A stretch of 64,000 bases of DNA, taken from the NCBI RefSeq assembly GCF_002150505.1, contig NZ_MSSV01000004.1, positions 1 through 64,000 on the forward strand, given 5' to 3'. Origin of the DNA: Algoriphagus ratkowskyi (GTDB lineage: Bacteria; Bacteroidota; Bacteroidia; Cytophagales; Cyclobacteriaceae). Shown here one piece after another: positions 60,524-64,000 of the stretch; position 1 is the first letter of the stretch, and the number at the start of each line of letters is the position of its first letter. A model generated the notes under the pieces. That model was given only the letters and a program-made list of their open reading frames with translations. It was not told the origin of the DNA and did no database searches. The translations under genes and the position numbers were made by a program.

Positions 60524-61045
60524 ATGTTTAATTTATTCAAAAAAGCACCCGTTTTGACAGAAACTGAAATCCAATCACAACGGAAAAAAGATAATGTTTT
60601 CAATGAGGTCAAGACCTGGAAAGCAGGACGGGAAATGTCAAAGAATGACATGAAAGAGTACATACAAGCACTATGCAATTATCGGAGCTGGATAAAAGCC
60701 TCCTACATTGAAATGAGCCTAATACAATATGAAAGGTTTGTTTTGGTAGAAATTGAAACTAGTAAGCTCCCAATTTCAGATGATTTTTGGCCATTCAAAA
60801 AGGAGTTTCATGAAGCTGCAAAAGTCAAAATCAAAACGTACAAAGCTCTGTTTTTAAAATCGGGATGGTCACCTCCTATAATTTTTGATCAGTACAATAA
60901 GAAAATAATAGATGGAAATCACCGGGCAAAGGCTTTGAAGGAATTAGGCTGCAAAAAAATACTGGTTTTCATTGGAATACCATACCTAAGTTGGAATCCT
61001 GAAAAGTCAATGAAAGAGAATGTTTCAAGAAATGTGATTAGGTAA
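60524..61045 (+). CDS. ParB/Srx-like domain protein, second of tandem pair
   Basis: 173 aa, 2 nt after the previous gene. Shares REMSKNDMKEYIQ, FVLVEIETSKLPI and IIDGNHRAKALKELGCK with its neighbour; the middle and C-terminus have diverged. Likely an old tandem duplication. The Asp-Gly-Asn-His-Arg motif would bind a nucleotide phosphate (family knowledge on ParB CTPase and Srx ATP binding). Role in the element unknown; a small ParB-like enzyme acting on DNA or protein is one option. Confidence 0.7.
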   Translation: MFNLFKKAPVLTETEIQSQRKKDNVFNEVKTWKAGREMSKNDMKEYIQALCNYRSWIKASYIEMSLIQYERFVLVEIETSKLPISDDFWPFKKEFHEAAKVKIKTYKALFLKSGWSPPIIFDQYNKKIIDGNHRAKALKELGCKKILVFIGIPYLSWNPEKSMKENVSRNVIR

Positions 61046-61172
61046 TTTTTCGAGTGTAAGCATAGTATTTAGAGGTGTAAGTAACTTATTTACAGGTAGT
61101 TAAATAAATAAAGTTTTTCTTGCATGGTGTTTTTTTTGCCTTTATCATTGAGAAAACAAAGCGAAAATATCA

Positions 61173-61373
61173 ATGAATAGCGAAGCAATTACAGAGCTTT
61201 TGAGCAACCTAGAAAGGACAAAGGGCAAACAAACAATAGTCGAATTACAGACCAATTCTGAAAAGCTTTTTACCCTCCTGGACAATCAAGAGCTTTTGCC
61301 AGATCCAATAAAAAAGCAGCTTTGGAAACTTTATCTATCATACTCAAAATATCAAGCATCACTTAAAAACTAA
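61173..61373 (+). CDS. Small helical element protein
   Basis: 66 aa, all-helical, hydrophilic (TELLSNLERTKGKQTIVELQTNSEKLFTLLDNQE). Starts a second gene group after a 127-nt gap which may hold a promoter. 4 nt before the next gene. Not recognised. Confidence 0.5.
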   Translation: MNSEAITELLSNLERTKGKQTIVELQTNSEKLFTLLDNQELLPDPIKKQLWKLYLSYSKYQASLKN

Positions 61374-61377
61374 CATC

Positions 61378-61644
61378 ATGACAACACAGACACAGACTAC
61401 AGGAAAGGCAATTGCATTTGATCAGATTCGCGAAGGAATCAGAGAGGCCAATTTACAGGCTGCAGAACCTACACAGCAAGCGGACTTGAAAGCCCAATTG
61501 CAAAACGGACTTTTAGAAATGAGATCCGGACTAGAAAAGATTAGGCTATCAGAGAGCCTTTTTAAAGATGATCAATTCTTGTTTGATTGGTTAAGTATTT
61601 TAAGCAGTAGAATTGACATCTTTGAAGAATCTATAGAATTGTAA
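61378..61644 (+). CDS. Small helical element protein
   Basis: 88 aa with a Thr/Gln-rich start and helices LQNGLLEMRSGLEKIRLSESLF and FLFDWLSILSSRIDIFEESI. Not recognised; possibly regulates or partners with the neighbours. Confidence 0.5.
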   Translation: MTTQTQTTGKAIAFDQIREGIREANLQAAEPTQQADLKAQLQNGLLEMRSGLEKIRLSESLFKDDQFLFDWLSILSSRIDIFEESIEL

Positions 61645-61671
61645 CAATTTCACATTTAAAGTATTGATATA

Positions 61672-61998
61672 ATGGCATTACTAAATAATCCAGACTTGGA
61701 ATTTCTTCGAGTCCAATTAAATAAAATCGTAGGTATAAACCATGCTATGGCTAGGCACCTACTGAAAAGATCTAAGCAAACAGGGGTTTTTTCTTCTTTG
61801 TCTGACACTATTATTAGTGTGCATTCTGGGGTAATCATTTCCTTATTATCTTACTTTATGCACGTGATAAAAAATGAAGACGAACCAATAGAATTTAAGC
61901 ATCCATCAGGATCATACTCTTTTACGCCTGTACAGCTGGAACAAATGGCCAAGATTAATGAAGAGCTTGCAGATATTTTAAATGCAGCCAAACGATAA
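61672..61998 (+). CDS. Small element protein, unknown
   Basis: 108 aa: FLRVQLNKIVGINHAMARHLLKRSKQ, a weakly hydrophobic VHSGVIISLLSYFMHVI segment, then KHPSGSYSFTPVQLEQMAKINEELADILN. No family recognised. Confidence 0.5.
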   Translation: MALLNNPDLEFLRVQLNKIVGINHAMARHLLKRSKQTGVFSSLSDTIISVHSGVIISLLSYFMHVIKNEDEPIEFKHPSGSYSFTPVQLEQMAKINEELADILNAAKR

Positions 61999-62079
61999 TC
62001 GTTTCAATAAAAATGCCCTGTATAGGGTATGTATTCCAATGATAAATTACTGAGATTGTGGAAACTAACAATGATAACT

Positions 62080-62520
62080 ATGGTAAAATGCCCTAATTGT
62101 TCATCCGATCAAGTAACAGCTCAAAAGAAAGGATTTAGCGGGGGCAAAGCTTTGGCAGGAGCCGTGTTAGCTGGTCCTTTAGGAGCTATAGCCGGAACCC
62201 ATGGAAGCGGTAAGATCAAAGTTTTTTGTTTGTCATGTGGTCATACATGGGATCCTAAAGCGCAAGCAAGTAAAGAAAAGAGCCATGCTGACATAATTGA
62301 AATGATGTGGAAAAAGTCAGTCATTAAAGCGTACGATTCAGGAAATATTGAGGAAGCAAGAAAATTGTACCTAAATAATGTTCCAAATACACCAGATAAT
62401 TTTGATTTGACGTTAAAAATGGAAAAACTGAGAAAAGAGGCCGATACTACGGGAGGCGTAATACTTTTAATTATTATGGGAATTCTTTTTTTAATTCTAA
62501 TGATCTGGCTTCTTAATTAA
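62080..62520 (+). CDS. Zinc-ribbon protein with C-terminal membrane anchor
   Basis: 146 aa from ATG 62080. Four zinc Cys in MVKCPNCSS and FCLSCGHTW; between them a Gly-rich GGKALAGAVLAGPLGAIAG hydrophobic segment. The C-terminus GGVILLIIMGILFLILMIWLLN is a TM helix, with a helical stretch before it. In-frame ATGs at 62071 and 62029 exist; the family begins close to the first CxxC. Cargo gene nearest attR; role unknown. Confidence 0.65.
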   Translation: MVKCPNCSSDQVTAQKKGFSGGKALAGAVLAGPLGAIAGTHGSGKIKVFCLSCGHTWDPKAQASKEKSHADIIEMMWKKSVIKAYDSGNIEEARKLYLNNVPNTPDNFDLTLKMEKLRKEADTTGGVILLIIMGILFLILMIWLLN

Positions 62521-62572
62521 AAAGCACCTCTACAATATCAGTTTTTAAAATCCTTAGCTGAAAAGGAAAGAT

Positions 62573-62592
62573 TTGCACCACTAATTGCACCA
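62573..62592 (+). promoter_or_regulatory. Right arm-type integrase sites (2 x TTGCACCA)
   Basis: TTGCACCA at 62573-62580 and 62585-62592, period 12 nt, joined by CTAA. Same orientation and spacing as the pairs at the left end, so the integrase very likely binds here as well. Confidence 0.75.
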
Positions 62593-62605
62593 AGCCAAAA
62601 AACAA

Positions 62606-62642
62606 AAACCCTAACTTTCAATATTTCAGATAGTTAGGGTTT
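62606..62642 (-). terminator. Element-borne terminator for tRNA-Ala
   Basis: AAACCCTAACT (62606-62616) and AGTTAGGGTTT (62632-62642) are exact 11-nt complements. On the minus strand the stem is followed by TTGTTTTTT. It lies 8 nt past the tRNA 3' end and replaces the terminator displaced to 55326-55353. Confidence 0.8.
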
Positions 62643-62649
62643 AATTGTT

Positions 62650-62672
62650 GTGGAGAATAACGGATTCGAACC
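62650..62672. repeat. attR: tRNA-Ala side of the duplication
   Basis: Second copy of the attachment repeat; it lies within the functional tRNA-Ala gene, from the last base to the T-loop, so integration leaves the tRNA complete. Confidence 0.85.
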
Positions 62673-62723
62673 GTTGACCCCTTCACTGCCAGCGAAGTGC
62701 TCTAGCCAACTGAGCTAATCCCC
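62651..62723 (-). tRNA. tRNA-Ala (GGC)
   Basis: 73-nt cloverleaf on the minus strand: acceptor GGGGGAT with ATTCTCC (G-T wobbles), D-arm GCTCAGTTGGCTAGAGC, anticodon loop CTGGCAG giving GGC, T-loop TTCGAATCC, discriminator A. CCA is not encoded. Target of the integrative element; intact at its right end. Confidence 0.95.
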
Positions 62724-62733
62724 CTTTTGGTTT

Positions 62734-62765
62734 GCAAATATAGACCTAGGTTTTTGCTGTGCAAA
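62734..62765 (-). promoter_or_regulatory. Promoter of tRNA-Ala
   Basis: On the minus strand TTTG (62762-62765), 20 nt, TATATTTG (62734-62741). Consensus elements and spacing; the predicted start is about 5 nt before the mature tRNA. Confidence 0.65.
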
Positions 62766-62772
62766 GGAAATT

Positions 62773-63393
62773 TTACTCGGTAGAGTAATTAATTCGAGTC
62801 ATGATGCTTCTACCTAGGGTAACTTCGTCTGTGAATTCCAATTCACCTCCCACAGGTATTCCCCGGGCTATAGAACTGACCATAACGCCTTTTTCTTTCA
62901 GCTTTTTTGCCAGATAGAAAGATGTTGTATCTCCTTCCATGGTCGCGCTGAGCGCTAAAATCACTTCTTGAATAGGCTCAACTTGCACAGCGGCATCTAC
63001 TCGAGAAAGCAATGATTCGATCTTCAGTTCCTCTGGGCCGATGCCTTGGATAGGCGAGATCACTCCCCCGAGCACGTGGTATTTACCTTGAAACTGATTG
63101 GTGTTTTCGATTGCTAAAACATCACGAATATCTTCGACCACGCAAATAATTGATCCATCACGGCGATGACTAATGCAGATACTGCATTCTTCTGAATCTG
63201 AAATATTATGGCAGTTTTTGCAATACTGGATCTCAGTTCGCATACGGGTGATCGCCAATGCCAGTGCTTCGGTGTTTGCCTCGTGCTGCTTGAGAAGATG
63301 AAGTGCTAGTCGAAGAGCGGTCTTCTTTCCTATCCCAGGAAGTCGGGATATTTCGATGACAGCATCTTCTATCAGTTTGGAAGGGAAATTCAA
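62773..63393 (-). CDS. recR: Recombination protein RecR
   Basis: 206 aa. N-terminal HhH segment LIEDAVIEISRLPGIGKKTALRLALHLL, zinc finger CKNCHNISDSEECSIC (about 57-72), Toprim domain ICVVEDIRDVLAIENT...YHVLGGVISPIQGIGPEEL and the C-terminal Walker-like GIPVGGELEFTDEVTLGRSI. Loads RecA with RecO/RecF at gaps. 12 nt after clpS on the minus strand, so cotranscribed. Confidence 0.96.
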   Translation of the reverse strand: MNFPSKLIEDAVIEISRLPGIGKKTALRLALHLLKQHEANTEALALAITRMRTEIQYCKNCHNISDSEECSICISHRRDGSIICVVEDIRDVLAIENTNQFQGKYHVLGGVISPIQGIGPEELKIESLLSRVDAAVQVEPIQEVILALSATMEGDTTSFYLAKKLKEKGVMVSSIARGIPVGGELEFTDEVTLGRSIMTRINYSTE

Positions 63394-63405
63394 TTGTGGG
63401 TGGAT

Positions 63406-63699
63406 TTAAACGATTTCGGCTTGGATTCCGGCATCTAAGATAGCTTCACACATAGGTTTTAGCTCTGTGATACTACCTTTTTTTACCGCACATTTTCCTC
63501 TGTAATGAATGGTGATAGCACATTGTTCTGCTTGTTCATTCGTATGCTTGCAGACTTTCATGAGAATCTTGATCACATGGTCGAATGTGTTGAATTCGTC
63601 ATTGTAAACAATCAGGTCGTTGGATTCAACATCTATCATGTCCTCCACCAAAACTTCGGATTCTTCGCTATACGGAAATGGGTCGTTTGAATGATTCAT
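63406..63699 (-). CDS. clpS: ATP-dependent Clp protease adaptor ClpS
   Basis: 97 aa. N-degron adaptor for Clp[66 protein letters not shown] contains the conserved NDxxNTF, HxxxxG and the substrate-pocket residues. An acidic N-terminal tail of ~25 residues matches Bacteroidota ClpS. First gene of clpS-recR. Confidence 0.93.
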   Translation of the reverse strand: MNHSNDPFPYSEESEVLVEDMIDVESNDLIVYNDEFNTFDHVIKILMKVCKHTNEQAEQCAITIHYRGKCAVKKGSITELKPMCEAILDAGIQAEIV

Positions 63700-63752
63700 T
63701 TTGCAAAATTAAGAATATTGAACAACTTAGCGCACCCACTTCAATACGAATT

Positions 63753-64000
63753 ATGAATTCCCAAGTAGTACTCATTGTAATCTGTTGTTATTTTTTACTG
63801 CTATTTCTAATTTCTTACTTCACTTCACGCAAGGTTTCGGCTGATACGTTCTTCACTGGAGACCGGCAGTCACCCTGGTTCTTGGTAGCATTTGGTATGA
63901 TAGGAGCCTCACTTTCAGGAGTGACCTTCATATCCGTTCCTGGGGAAGTTGGTAATTCTAACTTCTTTTACTTCCAAGTTGTTTTGGGTTACACCTTGGG
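63753..64000 (+). CDS. Sodium:solute symporter (SSS family), 5' part
   Basis: The first 82 codons of a gene cut by the window end. [20 protein letters not shown] is TM1, followed by [47 protein letters not shown], the N-terminal signature of SSS transporters ([10 protein letters not shown]). It imports a sugar, amino acid or other solute with Na+. Divergent from clpS. Confidence 0.85.
   Translation, partial: MNSQVVLIVICCYFLLLFLISYFTSRKVSADTFFTGDRQSPWFLVAFGMIGASLSGVTFISVPGEVGNSNFFYFQVVLGYTL

Larger units (their letters stand above)
55359..62672. mobile_element. 7.3-kb integrative element in tRNA-Ala(GGC)
   Basis: Bounded by 23-nt direct repeats (55359-55381 and 62650-62672, 21 identical) that come from the tRNA-Ala 3' end. 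Encodes a tyrosine integrase next to attL and about twelve further small genes, all plus strand. Contents: two HTH_17 proteins, a winged-helix protein, a replisome-organiser-like protein, a DUF5681 protein, two ParB/Srx-like paralogues and unknowns. No capsid, portal, tail, relaxase or T4SS gene was seen. Base composition appears more A-rich than the flanks. Either a phage satellite or a reduced integrative/mobilisable element. Confidence 0.85.

Noticed and set aside
57533..62520. Calling the element a prophage
   Set aside because: No portal, capsid, tail, lysis or large terminase gene was recognised.

Overview
The window looks like chromosome of a Bacteroidota bacterium, most likely order Cytophagales, family Cyclobacteriaceae (Algoriphagus-like). 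Support: promoters of the TTTG-N19/20-TAnnTTTG type, few Shine-Dalgarno sites in the core genes, many small lipoproteins and six-bladed-propeller lipoproteins, a type IX secretion (T9SS) C-terminal sorting domain, and the gene repertoire (Na+-NQR, GcvP, LipA, quinone-type PyrD, S9 and M28 peptidases). The assignment rests on reading proteins and motifs by eye, not on a database search.

Layout. 1-2312: a three-gene accessory locus (Cys-rich secreted peptide, DUF4221-like propeller lipoprotein, CxxC lipoprotein) flanked by two diverged copies of a ~155-nt sequence. 2335-6068: adenine deaminase, cmk and ispH. 6158-10927: nqrABCDE with promoter and terminator but no nqrF. 11004-18294: DUF1080, DUF502, PD40 protein, a ~980-bp gene-free stretch, DksA-like protein, scpB, SprT-like protein, small acidic lipoprotein, der-era. 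18479-18682: initiator tRNA with near-ideal promoter and terminator. 18888-24391: propeller lipoprotein, lolA-like, ftsK, pyrD. 24882-33349: M28 peptidase, gcvP, lipA, OsmC protein and sdaA (a glycine/serine/lipoate neighbourhood). 33338-38946: ion-transport cluster with two CaCA antiporters, a CPA2 antiporter, upp and an OmpA-family pseudogene. 39142-50583: DsrE, lipocalin, TspO-like, flavin disulfide reductase, S9 peptidase, amidohydrolase and a T9SS cargo protein. 50676-55090: murF, a PIN toxin/antitoxin pair whose toxin has an in-frame stop, DUF2461, HAD phosphatase and two small envelope proteins.

55359-62672 is a ~7.3-kb integrative element in the 3' end of tRNA-Ala(GGC). Its limits are set by a 23-nt direct repeat (21 identical) copied from the tRNA 3' end. 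It carries a tyrosine integrase next to attL, paired TTGCACCA arm-type repeats inside both ends (two pairs left, one pair right, always on a 12-nt period), two HTH_17 proteins behind a nested palindrome, a winged-helix protein, a replisome-organiser-like protein, a DUF5681 protein (family often linked to small terminases), two tandem paralogues with a ParB/Srx-like IDGNHRAKAL motif, several unknown small proteins and a zinc-ribbon membrane protein. No capsid, tail or conjugation gene is visible, so a phage satellite (PICI-like) is a reasonable hypothesis. It is the best candidate for an undescribed system here. The element also supplies a new terminator to the tRNA, whose probable original terminator now lies at the far left end.

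After the element come recR, clpS and the start of a sodium:solute symporter cut by the window end. Na+-NQR, three cation antiporters and this symporter together suggest a Na+-based energy economy (inference).
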